Source: Erwinia sp. E_sp_B01_1 (GTDB taxonomy: Bacteria; Pseudomonadota; Gammaproteobacteria; Enterobacterales; Enterobacteriaceae). From it: 64,000 nucleotides of DNA. Below, piece by piece: positions 53,027 through 62,221 of the stretch (positions are counted from its first letter, which is position 1; the number at the start of each line of letters is the position of its first letter). The notes beneath the pieces were generated by a model. The model was not told where the DNA came from, searched no databases, and saw only the letters and a program-made list of their open reading frames with translations. The stretch lies in contig NZ_CP142208.1 of the NCBI RefSeq assembly GCF_036865545.1, forward strand, positions 682,001 to 746,000, in the 5' to 3' direction. The translations under genes and the position numbers were made by a program.

Positions 53027-53818
53027 TCAGCGCCCCAGATAAACTTCGATAACCTGCTCATTAGCCTGCACGTCGCGCAGGGACCCCTCAGCCAGCACCT
53101 GACCCTGATGCAAAACCGTCACATGGTCGGCAATGGTTTCCACAAAGCCCATGTCATGCTCGACCACCATCAGCGAATGCTGCCCGGCAAGGCTGCGAAA
53201 CAGCTCTGCCGTGTAAGCCGTTTCTGCGTCGGTCATGCCCGCCGCGGGTTCGTCCAGCAGCAGCAGGTGCGGGTCCTGCACCAGCAGCATGCCGATCTCC
53301 AGAAACTGTTTCTGCCCGTGCGAGAGCAATCCAGCCGGACGGTAACGCTCAGCGCCCAGCCTTAGCAGCTTCAGCACCTCATCGATGCGATCCTGCTGTT
53401 CGCTGTTGAGTTTACTGCGCAGGCAGGCCCAGACGGATTTGTTGGTTTTCAGCGCGATTTCCAGATTCTCGAACACCGTCAGGGCTTCAAATACCGTGGG
53501 CTTCTGGAACTTGCGGCCAATGCCGATGCGGGCGATTTCCACCGGCGACAGCGTGGTGAGGTCGGTGCTCTGGTCATACATTACACGGCCATTATCGGGC
53601 CGCGTTTTGCCGGTGATCACATCCATCAGCGTGGTTTTACCCGCGCCGTTTGGCCCGATGATGCAGCGTAATTCACCCACGCCAATTTCCAGCGAGAGGT
53701 TGGTCAGCGCTTTGAAACCGTCAAACGACACGTTGATATTTTCCAGCAGCAATACCGGGTCGGTCTGCTCGCGAAAACGGTCGGACGGGTGCGGCTGGGT
53801 AAACAGTTGATCAGTCAT
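53027..53818 (-). CDS. urtD: Urea ABC transporter ATP-binding protein UrtD
   Basis: This 263-residue LivG-type ATPase has Walker A IGPNGAGKTTLMDVITG, signature LSHGQKQFLEIGMLL and Walker B LLLLDEPAAGMTD. The signature reads LSHGQ rather than LSGGQ, as is usual for this subfamily. Its start overlaps the end of urtC by eight bases and its end is one base from urtE, so translation is probably coupled. Residues 1-25 form a polar leader before LLLENINVSFDGFKAL. Confidence 0.95.
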   Translation of the reverse strand: MTDQLFTQPHPSDRFREQTDPVLLLENINVSFDGFKALTNLSLEIGVGELRCIIGPNGAGKTTLMDVITGKTRPDNGRVMYDQSTDLTTLSPVEIARIGIGRKFQKPTVFEALTVFENLEIALKTNKSVWACLRSKLNSEQQDRIDEVLKLLRLGAERYRPAGLLSHGQKQFLEIGMLLVQDPHLLLLDEPAAGMTDAETAYTAELFRSLAGQHSLMVVEHDMGFVETIADHVTVLHQGQVLAEGSLRDVQANEQVIEVYLGR

Positions 53819-54887
53819 GCTTCCTCCGGCGAATCAGCCCAATCACGCCGCGTGGCAGGAACAGGGTCACAAGAATAAACATCAGCCCCAGGAAGAACAG
53901 CCAGTATTCCGGGAAGGCGACGGTAAACCAGCTTTTGGCCCCGTTAACGATCCCGGCCCCCAGCAGCGGACCAATCAGCGTGCCACGGCCACCCAGCGCC
54001 ACCCAGATTGCCGCCTCAATGGAGTTGGTCGGCGACATCTCACCCGGATTGATGATGCCCACCTGCGGCACGTAAAGCGCGCCAGCCAGCCCGCAAAGCA
54101 CCGCCGACAGCGTCCAGACAAACAGCTTGAAGCCTTTAGGATCGTAACCGCAGAACATCAGGCGGTTCTCGGCATCACGCACCGCCGTCAGTACCCGGCC
54201 AAATTTACTGCGTGCCAGCGCAAAGCCAATGCCGAGGCTCGCCACCAGCAACAGTACGGTGGCAACAAACAGGCCAATACGTGTGGAGGTGGCCGTCACC
54301 GGAAACCCCAGCAGGGTAGTGAAGCCGGTGAAGCCATTGTTGCCGCCAAAGCCGGTTTCATTACGGAAGAACAGCAGCATTCCGGCATAAGTCAGCGCCT
54401 GGGTCATGATCGAGAAGTAAACGCCTTTGATTTTCGAGCGGAAGGCGAACCAGCCAAAAATCAGCGCCAGCACGCCGGGCACCAGCACAATCAGGCACAG
54501 CGCCCAGGCAAAATGCTGGGTGCCGGCCCAGAACCACGGCAGCTCGCTCCAGGAGAGAAACGACATAAAGGCGGGCAGCCCGTCGCCTGCGGCCTGACGC
54601 ATCAGGTACATACCCATCGCGTAGCCGCCCAGCGCAAAGAACAGGCCGTGGCCCAGCGACAGCAGCCCGGCATAGCCCCAGACCAGATCCAGCGCGACGG
54701 CCACGATGGCATAGCAGAGTATTTTACCGATCAGCGTCAGCGTATAGGTAGAGAGCGCCAGCGGATGTTCCGCAGGCAGTAGCGCCAGAAACGGCAGCAC
54801 CAGCAGCACCAGCAAGGCCAGCAGGCCGATCACCAGGCTGAGGCGCGGCGCTTTTCGCGTCAGGGTAAGCGTTATGGGTTGTGTCAT
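53811..54887 (-). CDS. urtC: Urea ABC transporter permease UrtC
   Basis: This 358-residue LivM-type permease has about ten hydrophobic segments (LVIGLLALLVLLVLPFLALL at the start). The family loop GYAGLLSLGHGLFFALGGYA and the cytoplasmic coupling region AVRDAENRLMFCGYDPKGFK are present, as is ALGGRGTLIGPLLGAGIVN. ATG 54887 overlaps the urtB stop by one base (TGATG). It pairs with UrtB to form the channel. Confidence 0.95.
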   Translation of the reverse strand: MTQPITLTLTRKAPRLSLVIGLLALLVLLVLPFLALLPAEHPLALSTYTLTLIGKILCYAIVAVALDLVWGYAGLLSLGHGLFFALGGYAMGMYLMRQAAGDGLPAFMSFLSWSELPWFWAGTQHFAWALCLIVLVPGVLALIFGWFAFRSKIKGVYFSIMTQALTYAGMLLFFRNETGFGGNNGFTGFTTLLGFPVTATSTRIGLFVATVLLLVASLGIGFALARSKFGRVLTAVRDAENRLMFCGYDPKGFKLFVWTLSAVLCGLAGALYVPQVGIINPGEMSPTNSIEAAIWVALGGRGTLIGPLLGAGIVNGAKSWFTVAFPEYWLFFLGLMFILVTLFLPRGVIGLIRRRKHD

Positions 54888-56461
54888 CAGTCAGTCACCC
54901 TTCCTTTAAAGGCAAACAGCCCCTGTGGTCGCTTCTGGATAAACAGGACGATCAGCACCAGAATCAGGATTTTGCCGAGCACCGCGCCAATCTGCGGCTC
55001 CAGCACTTTGTTAAGGATCCCCAGGCCAAAGGCCGCCACCACCGTGCCGGCAAGCTGGCCGACGCCGCCGGTGACTACCACCAGGAAGGAGTCGATGATA
55101 TAGCCCTGGCCGAGTTCCGGTCCGACGTTGCCCAACTGCGACAGCGCCACGCCGCCCAGCCCGGCAATCCCTGATCCAAGGCCAAACGCCAGCATATCTA
55201 CCCGGCCAGTTGGCACGCCGCAGCAGTCCGCCATCGCGCGGTTCTGAGTGACGGCGCGGACGTTCATGCCCAGGCGGGTTTTGTTCAGCAACAGCCAGGT
55301 CAGGAACAGCACGGCAAAGACAAACACAATGACCGCCAGGCGGTTATAAGGCAGCACCAGATTCGGCAGAACCTGAAGCCCGCCGGAGAGCCACGGCGGG
55401 TTAGCCACCTCCAGGTTTTGCGCGCCAAACAGCACGCGAACCAGCTGGATCAGCATCAGGCTGATGCCCCAGGTGGCGAGCAGGGTTTCTAACGGGCGAC
55501 CATAGAGATGACGGATAATGGTGCGTTCCAGCGCCATGCCAATGGCGGCGGTGACAAAAAAGGCCACCGGCAGCGCCAGCAGGGGATAGAACGCCAGCCA
55601 CTCCGGAGCAAAACGCTGAAACAGCGTCTGTACCATCCAGGTGGAATAGGCACCCAGCATCAGCATTTCACCGTGGGCCATGTTGATGACCCCCAGCAGG
55701 CCGTAGGTGATAGCCAGACCCAGTGCCGCCAGCAGCAGCACCGAGCCAAGTGACAGGCCGGTAAACGCCTGGCCCAGCAAATCGCCCAGCATCAGGCGCT
55801 GTTTGATCTGTTTCAGGCTGTCGGTCGCGGCAGCGCGGACAGCGGCATCCGGCTCATTCTGCGGCTGGGAAATGCGGTCAAGCGCGGCCTGCGTCTGAGG
55901 ATCGCTGGTTTCGCCGAGCAGTTTCACTGCCTGAAGCCGTACCTGGGGCGCAGGGTCGGCAAGTTGCAGACCGGCAACAGCCTGCGCTAGCACGGCATGC
56001 ACGCCTGGATCCTGTTCCGCTGCCAGCCGTTGGGTAAGCAGCGGTAGCTGGTCGGCCTGCGCATCATTTTGCAGCGCACGGGCGGCGCTCAGACGGGTGG
56101 CAACGCTGTCGCTCACCAGCTGATGGGCCGCCAGCGTGGTGGCAATCATCACGCGCAGACGGTTATTCATAAACAGCTTTTTGGTGTTGCCTACCGGCTG
56201 GGCAGGGCTGTCCAGCGCGGTGAGCTTGCCGTTAACCTCGCTGAAGGGCTGTTTATTCTCATCCAGCACCACGTTCTCTTTACGCAGTGCCTGAAGAAAG
56301 GGCAGGCGGGTCGCGTCCGGTGTTGCGGCCCAGGCCTGAAGCAGCCTGATCTGATCTGTCCGGCTGGCGGTGGCAAAGTCGGCTGCGGGCCCGGCAAAAG
56401 CAAGCCAGGGTGCCATCAGACACAGCGAAAAGAGCAGCGTTATAAAGGGGCGAATCATCAT
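54887..56461 (-). CDS. urtB: Urea ABC transporter permease UrtB
   Basis: This 524-residue LivH-type permease has the long N-terminal extension typical of UrtB. A signal-like segment (ITLLFSLCLMAPWLAFAGPA) is followed by a helical, HEAT-like periplasmic region to about residue 225 (ATRLSAARALQNDAQADQLP, VRLQAVKLLGETSDPQTQAA). The membrane part comes after that (GLGLAITYGLLGVINMAHGE-like motif, with NMAHGEMLMLGAYSTW visible). Met 56461 or 56458 are both possible starts, and neither has a strong ribosome site. Three hairpins lie in the 125 bases between urtA and this gene. Confidence 0.93.
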   Translation of the reverse strand: MMIRPFITLLFSLCLMAPWLAFAGPAADFATASRTDQIRLLQAWAATPDATRLPFLQALRKENVVLDENKQPFSEVNGKLTALDSPAQPVGNTKKLFMNNRLRVMIATTLAAHQLVSDSVATRLSAARALQNDAQADQLPLLTQRLAAEQDPGVHAVLAQAVAGLQLADPAPQVRLQAVKLLGETSDPQTQAALDRISQPQNEPDAAVRAAATDSLKQIKQRLMLGDLLGQAFTGLSLGSVLLLAALGLAITYGLLGVINMAHGEMLMLGAYSTWMVQTLFQRFAPEWLAFYPLLALPVAFFVTAAIGMALERTIIRHLYGRPLETLLATWGISLMLIQLVRVLFGAQNLEVANPPWLSGGLQVLPNLVLPYNRLAVIVFVFAVLFLTWLLLNKTRLGMNVRAVTQNRAMADCCGVPTGRVDMLAFGLGSGIAGLGGVALSQLGNVGPELGQGYIIDSFLVVVTGGVGQLAGTVVAAFGLGILNKVLEPQIGAVLGKILILVLIVLFIQKRPQGLFAFKGRVTD

Positions 56462-56495
56462 CGCATTGCCCGTCCATGTCAGGGTTGCATAAAAC

Positions 56496-56579
56496 GGGCC
56501 GGTGAGTCGGCCCCTGAAGGGAATTACCCGACTGGCGGCAGTCGGGCAGGGCTATACGGGCGGAAAACGATCCGCCCGT
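56496..56579 (-). promoter_or_regulatory. Three hairpins between urtA and urtB
   Basis: Stems GGGCCG/CGGCCC (56496-56513), CCCGACT/AGTCGGG (56527-56546) and ACGGGCGGA/TCCGCCCGT (56556-56579) follow one another in the gap after urtA. None has a long T run on the minus strand. They may protect the urtA mRNA 3' end or partly terminate, keeping the binding protein more abundant than the membrane parts. Confidence 0.7.
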
Positions 56580-56586
56580 GCCGGGG

Positions 56587-57855
56587 TTACTGAGTTGATT
56601 TCACCGGATGATCGGGCTTTTTATCATTGCCAGCGATATACGGGCTCCAGGGCTGAGCGCGAACCGGTTTGTCGGTCTGCCAGACCACGTTGAACTGGCC
56701 GCCGTCCTCGATTTCGCCAATCATCACCGGTTTGTGCAGGTGGTGGTTGGTGTTATCCATGGTCAGCGTAAAGCCATCCGGCGCTTTAAAGGTTTGTCCG
56801 GCCATTGCCGCACGCACTTTATCCACATCGATGGTGCCCGCTTTCTCTACCGCCTGCGCCCACATATGGATGCCGACATAGGTGGCTTCCATCGGATCGT
56901 TGGTCACCGCCGTGGCCGAGTTCGGCAGGTTGTGAGCTTTGGCGTAAGCACGGTAATCCGCCACAAACTGCTTGTTGACCGGGTTATCCACGGATTCAAA
57001 GTAATTCCATGCCGCTAAGTTACCGACCAGAGGTTTGGTATCGATGCCGCGCAGCTCTTCTTCACCCACGGAGAAGGCCACCACCGGCACATCCGTGGCT
57101 TTAATGCCCTGGTTAGCCAGCTCTTTGTAGAACGGCACGTTGGAGTCGCCGTTGATGGTGGAGACCACCGCCGTTTTACCGCCAGCGGAGAATTTTTTGA
57201 TGTTGGAGACGATGGTCTGGTAATCGCTGTAACCAAACGGCGTATAGACCTCTTCGATATCGCTGTCCTTCACCCCTTTTGAGTGCAGGAAGGCCCGCAG
57301 GATTTTATTGGTGGTGCGCGGATAAACGTAGTCAGTGCCCAGCAGGAAGAAGCGTCTGGCGCTGCCACCATCCTCACTCATCAGATATTCCACGGCCGGA
57401 ATCGCCTGCTGGTTAGGTGCCGCGCCGGTGTAGAACACGTTTGGCGACATCTCTTCCCCCTCATACTGCACCGGATAGAACAGCAGACCATTCAGCTCTT
57501 CAAAGACCGGCAGCACCGATTTACGGGAAACCGAGGTCCAGCAGCCAAAGACCACCGCCGCTTTATCCTGCGTCAGCAACTGGCGGGCTTTTTCAGCAAA
57601 CAGCGGCCAGTTTGACGCGGGGTCAACCACCACCGGCTCCAGCTTTTTGCCCAGCACGCCGCCTTTGGCATTGATCTCGTCGATGGTCATCAGCGCCACA
57701 TCCTTCAGCGGCGTTTCAGAGATCGCCATGGTGCCGGAGAGCGAAGAGAGGATCCCCACTTTAATGGTGTCCGCAGCCTGCGCACCCCAGGCTAAACCCA
57801 TACTGACTACCGTAGCGGAAAGTGCAAAAGCCTTAAGCAGTGAACGTCTTTTCAT
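56587..57855 (-). CDS. urtA: Urea ABC transporter substrate-binding protein UrtA
   Basis: This 422-residue periplasmic binding protein belongs to the amide/urea-binding group: DTIKVGILSSLSGTMAISET, VFGCWTSVSRKSVLPVFEEL, GLLFYPVQYEGEE, and MEATYVGIHMWAQAVEKAG. The N terminus MKRRSLLKAFALSA has a twin-arginine motif and a hydrophobic stretch ending in AQAA, so Tat export is likely. ATG 57855 follows GAGGGTTCGCCAG; five in-frame codons upstream lack a site. It follows the gntR gene by 27 bases. Confidence 0.95.
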   Translation of the reverse strand: MKRRSLLKAFALSATVVSMGLAWGAQAADTIKVGILSSLSGTMAISETPLKDVALMTIDEINAKGGVLGKKLEPVVVDPASNWPLFAEKARQLLTQDKAAVVFGCWTSVSRKSVLPVFEELNGLLFYPVQYEGEEMSPNVFYTGAAPNQQAIPAVEYLMSEDGGSARRFFLLGTDYVYPRTTNKILRAFLHSKGVKDSDIEEVYTPFGYSDYQTIVSNIKKFSAGGKTAVVSTINGDSNVPFYKELANQGIKATDVPVVAFSVGEEELRGIDTKPLVGNLAAWNYFESVDNPVNKQFVADYRAYAKAHNLPNSATAVTNDPMEATYVGIHMWAQAVEKAGTIDVDKVRAAMAGQTFKAPDGFTLTMDNTNHHLHKPVMIGEIEDGGQFNVVWQTDKPVRAQPWSPYIAGNDKKPDHPVKSTQ

Positions 57856-57882
57856 CTGGCGAACCCTCAAAGGTAATGTTGT

Positions 57883-58593
57883 TTAAGTTGGAGAATCTGG
57901 TTGAATCCTTGCCTGCTGCAGCATGTGTAGTGTGATCTTCCTGACTTCGGCCTTACTGACTGAAATGTGATCGGTCAGAATGCGCTGTGCCTCCCCGGTA
58001 CGTTGTTGTAAGACCGCCTGCAAAATCCGGGCGTGCTCGTTATAAGTCGCCTCTATCCGATCCTCGCGGGTAAAGTCGAGGCGGCGAATGATGCGGATTT
58101 TTTCCGTGACTTCGGCATGGATGCGGGCCATTTCGCTGTTGCCAGCGGCGGCGACTATCGCCATATGGAAAGCTTCGTCATGCCAAGAGACCGCTTTGCC
58201 CTCTTCCAGGCGCGGAGAATCCACCCAGAAGTGCTGCAATTCATTCAGCAGTTCGCTGGCCCGGCCCGGCAGCAGAGAGCAGAGGCGGCGCACGGCCTCG
58301 CACTCCAGCACAATCCTCAAATCGTAAAGCTCTTCGAAGTAGCCGAAATCGAACTGGCGAACCTGCCAGCCGCTGCGAAACCAGACTTCGACATAGCCTT
58401 CCCGCTCCAGCCAGAACAGCGCCTGCCTGACTGGCGTGCGGCTGACCTCCATCCGCGTGGCCATTTCGCTCTCGCTGAAGCGGTCACCCGGCATCAGCCG
58501 GAAGTCGAAGATGTCGTTTTTAATGGTCTGGTAGACCTTTTCAGCCAGGGCTTCTGGCCTGGCCTTGCCGCGTCCGGACTGAACTTCCTGCAT
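57883..58593 (-). CDS. GntR-family regulator (FadR/FCD subfamily) of the urea operon
   Basis: The 236-residue protein has an N-terminal winged helix (FRLMPGDRFSESEMATRMEV, SRTPVRQALFWLEREGY) and an FCD ligand domain with the metal/ligand residues expected in DLRIVLECEAVRRL, WHDEAFHMAIV and NEHARILQAV. It is placed inside the operon between urea carboxylase and urtA, so it most likely senses an intermediate (urea, allophanate or a related acid) and controls all eight genes. ATG 58593 follows AGGAAGTCAGG; the longer frame overlaps the uca stop. Confidence 0.9.
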   Translation of the reverse strand: MQEVQSGRGKARPEALAEKVYQTIKNDIFDFRLMPGDRFSESEMATRMEVSRTPVRQALFWLEREGYVEVWFRSGWQVRQFDFGYFEELYDLRIVLECEAVRRLCSLLPGRASELLNELQHFWVDSPRLEEGKAVSWHDEAFHMAIVAAAGNSEMARIHAEVTEKIRIIRRLDFTREDRIEATYNEHARILQAVLQQRTGEAQRILTDHISVSKAEVRKITLHMLQQARIQPDSPT

Positions 58594-58603
58594 CCTGACT
58601 TCC

Positions 58604-61600
58604 TTATTCCAGCCACAACAGGGCATCACCAGGACTGACGGCGCGACCCGGCTGGCAGGCGATGCGTTTTACCCGCCCGGCCTGCGGCGCGTTGATCGCC
58701 AGTTCCATTTTCATCGCTTCCACAATGATCAGCGGCTGACCGGCCGTGACTTCATCGCCCGGCTCCACCAGCACTTTCCAGATGTTGCCGTTCAAATCCG
58801 CGCTGACCTGCAACGCCCCTTCCTCTTCTTCCTGCGGCAGCAGATTCTCATCGCTGGTCAGAGGGGCGCCTTCCTCTTCCTGCGCCCACAGCGCGACTTC
58901 AGCTTCAAACGAGGTCGCCTGCCTGGCCCGGAAGTCGGCGATAGAGTCGGCGTTTTCACTGAGGAACTGCGTGTGCTCCGCGAAATCAAACACCGTCTCT
59001 TCGATTTTGATGGTGGCGCGTCCCTCGCGGAAATCATCGCGCAGCAGGTCCAGCTCCGCTTCGCTGACCGGATAAAACCGGACCTGATCGAAGAAGTGCA
59101 GCAGCCACGGCTCACTGGCCGCGAACTGCGCGTTTTTCAGGAATTTATTCCAGATCGGCAACGTGCGGCCAACCAGCTGATAGCCGCCGGGGGAGTCCAT
59201 GCCGTAAATACACATGTACATGCCGCCGATGCCTACCGTGCCCTCTGCGGTGAAGGTTCGGGCCGGGTTGTACTTGGAGCTCAGCAGGCGATGACGGGGA
59301 TCGACAGGCACGGCACAAGGTGCGCCGAGATAGACGTCGCCCAGCCCCAGAATCAGGTAACTGGCGTCGAAAATCGTGTCGCGGACTGCTTCCCGAGTGT
59401 TCAGGCCGTTGATACGCTGGATAAAATCGACGTTGTTCGGCAGCCAGGGCGCGCTGGCCTTTACCGTCTCTTTATAGCGTTCCACGGCGCCAAGAGTGGC
59501 GCTGTCTTCAAAGGCCATCGGCATATGCACAATGCGCGAAGGCACTTTCATTTTGCTGACGTCGCCGAGGTTTTTCTCCAGATTCAGCAGCAGGTTCAGC
59601 AGTTGCTTCTGGCTGAGGATGCGGCTGTCATAACGGATCTGCAGCGAACGCACGCCCGGCGAAAGCTCCTCAATGCCTGGCTGGCCCACTTCGCGCAGGG
59701 CGGTCATCAGCAGGTGAACCCGCAGGCGCAGCGCCAGATCCAGCACGTTATCGCCGTACTCCATCAGGATGTAGTTGTCGCCCGCCTGACGGTACAGAGC
59801 CGCTGGCGTGAAGGCGGTGGCTTTGATGGCGGCCAGCACGGTCGCTGAGCCATGTTCCGTTTCTGCCAGAGAAGGGACCTGATAAGCGGGCAGCGGGATG
59901 GCGTGCAGCCTTTCCACGCCTTTCGCCTGGGCCTGCTCCAGAGCATGTGCCTCGTCAAAGCTGATGGGATGAAAACGAATGCGATCGCCAGGTTTAACCT
60001 GGCCTACTTTCCACAGCTCGGCTTTGGCGATGGTGACCGGGCAAACAAAGCCGCCGAGGCTGGGTCCGTCACGGGTCAGGATCACCGGGAAGTCGCCGGT
60101 GAAGTTCACCGCGCCTATGGCATATTCGCAGTCGTGAACGTTGGAAGGGTGCAGGCCAGCTTCGCCGCCGTTGGCGCGGGCCCAGCCCGGTTTCGGCCCG
60201 ACCAGACGCACGCCCAGGCGGTTAGAGTTGTAGTGAACCTGCCACTCGCTGGCAAAGAATTCGTCGATCGATTCCTGAGTAAAGAAATCCGGTGCGCCAT
60301 GAGGGCCGTAAAGCACGCCGATACGCCACTCGTCGCCGTAAACCGGCACCAGAGAAGCTTCCACCGCCTGAGGTTCGCTGACCGGCGCAGGCGTGGTGCA
60401 GGCGGCCAGTTCAGGTTGGGAGATGGCCAGCATATCGGCTACGCGCAACGTGCGTCCGGCGTGACCGCCAAACTGACCCAGCGCGAAGGTGGAACGGCTG
60501 CCCAGATATTCCGGTACGTCAAACCCGTTGCGTACTGCAAGGTAGGTTCGGCAGCCCATCTGCGCGCGGCCCAGCGTCAGAGTCTGACCCGCTTTAACAT
60601 TCACTGGCTGCCAGTAAGCTACGGTTTCGCCATCCAGCGTGGCCGGGCATTCCGCGCCGGTCAGAGAGATCAGCGCGTCGCTGTGGAAGCGCAGCGTTGG
60701 CCCCTGCAAGGTGAATTCCAGGCCCGCTGCTTCTTCAGCGTTACCCACAATACGGTTCGCCAGGCGGAAGGCAAAGTCATCCATCGGGCCGGAAGGCGGC
60801 ACGCCAATATCCCAGTAGCCGAGACGGCCAGGGTAATCCTGAATGCTGCTCCAGGTGCCTGGTTGAATAACTTCAACCACGGGTGACAGCGGGGTGAAGC
60901 TGTCCAGCATCCGGGTCCAGATTTTGCCGCTGCGGAAGGCTTCCGTGGCGACAATCTGACGCAGATAATCCAGGTTGGTGGCGATGCCGTGCAGGCGGGT
61001 TTCGCTGAGCGCCTGCTGCATTTTAGCCAGCGCCGCTTCGCGGTTTTCCGCATGGACAATCAGCTTGGCAATCATCGGATCGTAAAAAGCAGAAACTTCG
61101 GTGCCGGTGGAGATCCAGCCATCCACGCGCACGTCATCCGGGAAACAGACCTCAGTGAGGACACCGGGACTTGGCTGGAAGTTTTTCAGCGGATCTTCAG
61201 CGTAGATGCGTACTTCAATCGACGCACCCTGCGGCGCTTTCGTCAGGCGATCCCAGTCAATTTGTTCTTCTGCCGCCACGAGCAGCATGCACTCCACCAG
61301 ATCCAGCCCGGTAACGGATTCGGTGACCGGATGCTCTACCTGCAGGCGGGTATTCACTTCCAGGAAGAAGAATTCATCCCGTTCTGCATCGTAAATATAT
61401 TCAACCGTTCCGGCGCTGCGATAGCTGACCAGCTCGCCCAGTTTCACGGCCGATGCCAGAAGCGCGGCGCGTGTGGCTTCCGGCAATTGGGGGGCCGGGG
61501 TTTCTTCCACTACTTTCTGGTTGCGGCGTTGCAGGGAACAGTCACGTTCGCCCAGGGCGATGACCTTGCCTTTGCCATCGCCAAAAATCTGCACTTCCAC

Positions 61601-62221
61601 ATGCCGCGCGCGATCGATGCAGCGCTCCAGGAACACGCCAGCATCACTGAAGAACTGTTCACCCAGACGACGGACGCTTTCCCACGCGTTACGCAATGCC
61701 TCTGCATCCGCGCAGCGGGTCAGGCCAATTCCCCCGCCGCCAGCGGTGCTTTTCAGCATCACCGGATAGCCAATGCGCACGGCGGCACTGAGCGCCTCTT
61801 CCAGCGTTTCCAGCAGCGGTGTGCCCGGCGTCATCGGTACGCCTGCATCGGCTGCCAGCTCACGCGCGCGGTGCTTAAGGCCAAACTCGCCAATCTGATG
61901 GGCAGTTGGCCCGACAAAAACGATGCCGGCTTCTTCACAGGCGGCGGCAAACGGCAGGCTTTCAGAAAGAAAACCATAGCCCGGCCAGATGGCCTGAGCG
62001 CCGGTCTCTGTGGCTGCCGCAAGGATCTTATCAATGCGTAAATAGCTGTCGCTGGCTTTCTCTCCACCCAGTGCGATGGCGATATCAGCATCCTTAACGT
62101 GCTGAGCATTTTTATCGGCGGCGGAATAGACCGCCACGCTGGTAATGCCCAGCCGTTTCAGGGTTCGGATGGCGCGGCAGGCAATTTCGCCACGGTTGGC
62201 GATCAGCACGGTATTAAACAT
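58604..62221 (-). CDS. uca: Urea carboxylase
   Basis: This biotin-dependent enzyme of 1205 residues makes allophanate from urea, ATP and bicarbonate. A biotin carboxylase part covers about 1-450 (LIANRGEIACRAIRTLKRLG, STAGGGGIGLTRCADA, FFLEVNTRLQVEHPVTE). Next comes a KipA-like domain (about 465-780: TWSSIQDYPGRLGYWDIGVP) and then a KipI-like domain (about 800-1050: YDSRILSQKQLLNLLLNLEK, FYPVSEAELDLL). The C-terminal biotinyl domain ends with VEAMKMELAI, where Lys1171 carries biotin. It replaces urease in this organism's urea use. ATG 62221 overlaps the allophanate hydrolase stop by eight bases. Confidence 0.96.
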   Translation of the reverse strand: MFNTVLIANRGEIACRAIRTLKRLGITSVAVYSAADKNAQHVKDADIAIALGGEKASDSYLRIDKILAAATETGAQAIWPGYGFLSESLPFAAACEEAGIVFVGPTAHQIGEFGLKHRARELAADAGVPMTPGTPLLETLEEALSAAVRIGYPVMLKSTAGGGGIGLTRCADAEALRNAWESVRRLGEQFFSDAGVFLERCIDRARHVEVQIFGDGKGKVIALGERDCSLQRRNQKVVEETPAPQLPEATRAALLASAVKLGELVSYRSAGTVEYIYDAERDEFFFLEVNTRLQVEHPVTESVTGLDLVECMLLVAAEEQIDWDRLTKAPQGASIEVRIYAEDPLKNFQPSPGVLTEVCFPDDVRVDGWISTGTEVSAFYDPMIAKLIVHAENREAALAKMQQALSETRLHGIATNLDYLRQIVATEAFRSGKIWTRMLDSFTPLSPVVEVIQPGTWSSIQDYPGRLGYWDIGVPPSGPMDDFAFRLANRIVGNAEEAAGLEFTLQGPTLRFHSDALISLTGAECPATLDGETVAYWQPVNVKAGQTLTLGRAQMGCRTYLAVRNGFDVPEYLGSRSTFALGQFGGHAGRTLRVADMLAISQPELAACTTPAPVSEPQAVEASLVPVYGDEWRIGVLYGPHGAPDFFTQESIDEFFASEWQVHYNSNRLGVRLVGPKPGWARANGGEAGLHPSNVHDCEYAIGAVNFTGDFPVILTRDGPSLGGFVCPVTIAKAELWKVGQVKPGDRIRFHPISFDEAHALEQAQAKGVERLHAIPLPAYQVPSLAETEHGSATVLAAIKATAFTPAALYRQAGDNYILMEYGDNVLDLALRLRVHLLMTALREVGQPGIEELSPGVRSLQIRYDSRILSQKQLLNLLLNLEKNLGDVSKMKVPSRIVHMPMAFEDSATLGAVERYKETVKASAPWLPNNVDFIQRINGLNTREAVRDTIFDASYLILGLGDVYLGAPCAVPVDPRHRLLSSKYNPARTFTAEGTVGIGGMYMCIYGMDSPGGYQLVGRTLPIWNKFLKNAQFAASEPWLLHFFDQVRFYPVSEAELDLLRDDFREGRATIKIEETVFDFAEHTQFLSENADSIADFRARQATSFEAEVALWAQEEEGAPLTSDENLLPQEEEEGALQVSADLNGNIWKVLVEPGDEVTAGQPLIIVEAMKMELAINAPQAGRVKRIACQPGRAVSPGDALLWLE

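Noticed and set aside
53817..54782. Plus-strand frame of 321 codons opposite urtC
   Set aside because: Gln/Arg/His-rich shadow of a membrane-protein gene in a GC-rich operon; no evidence of coding.
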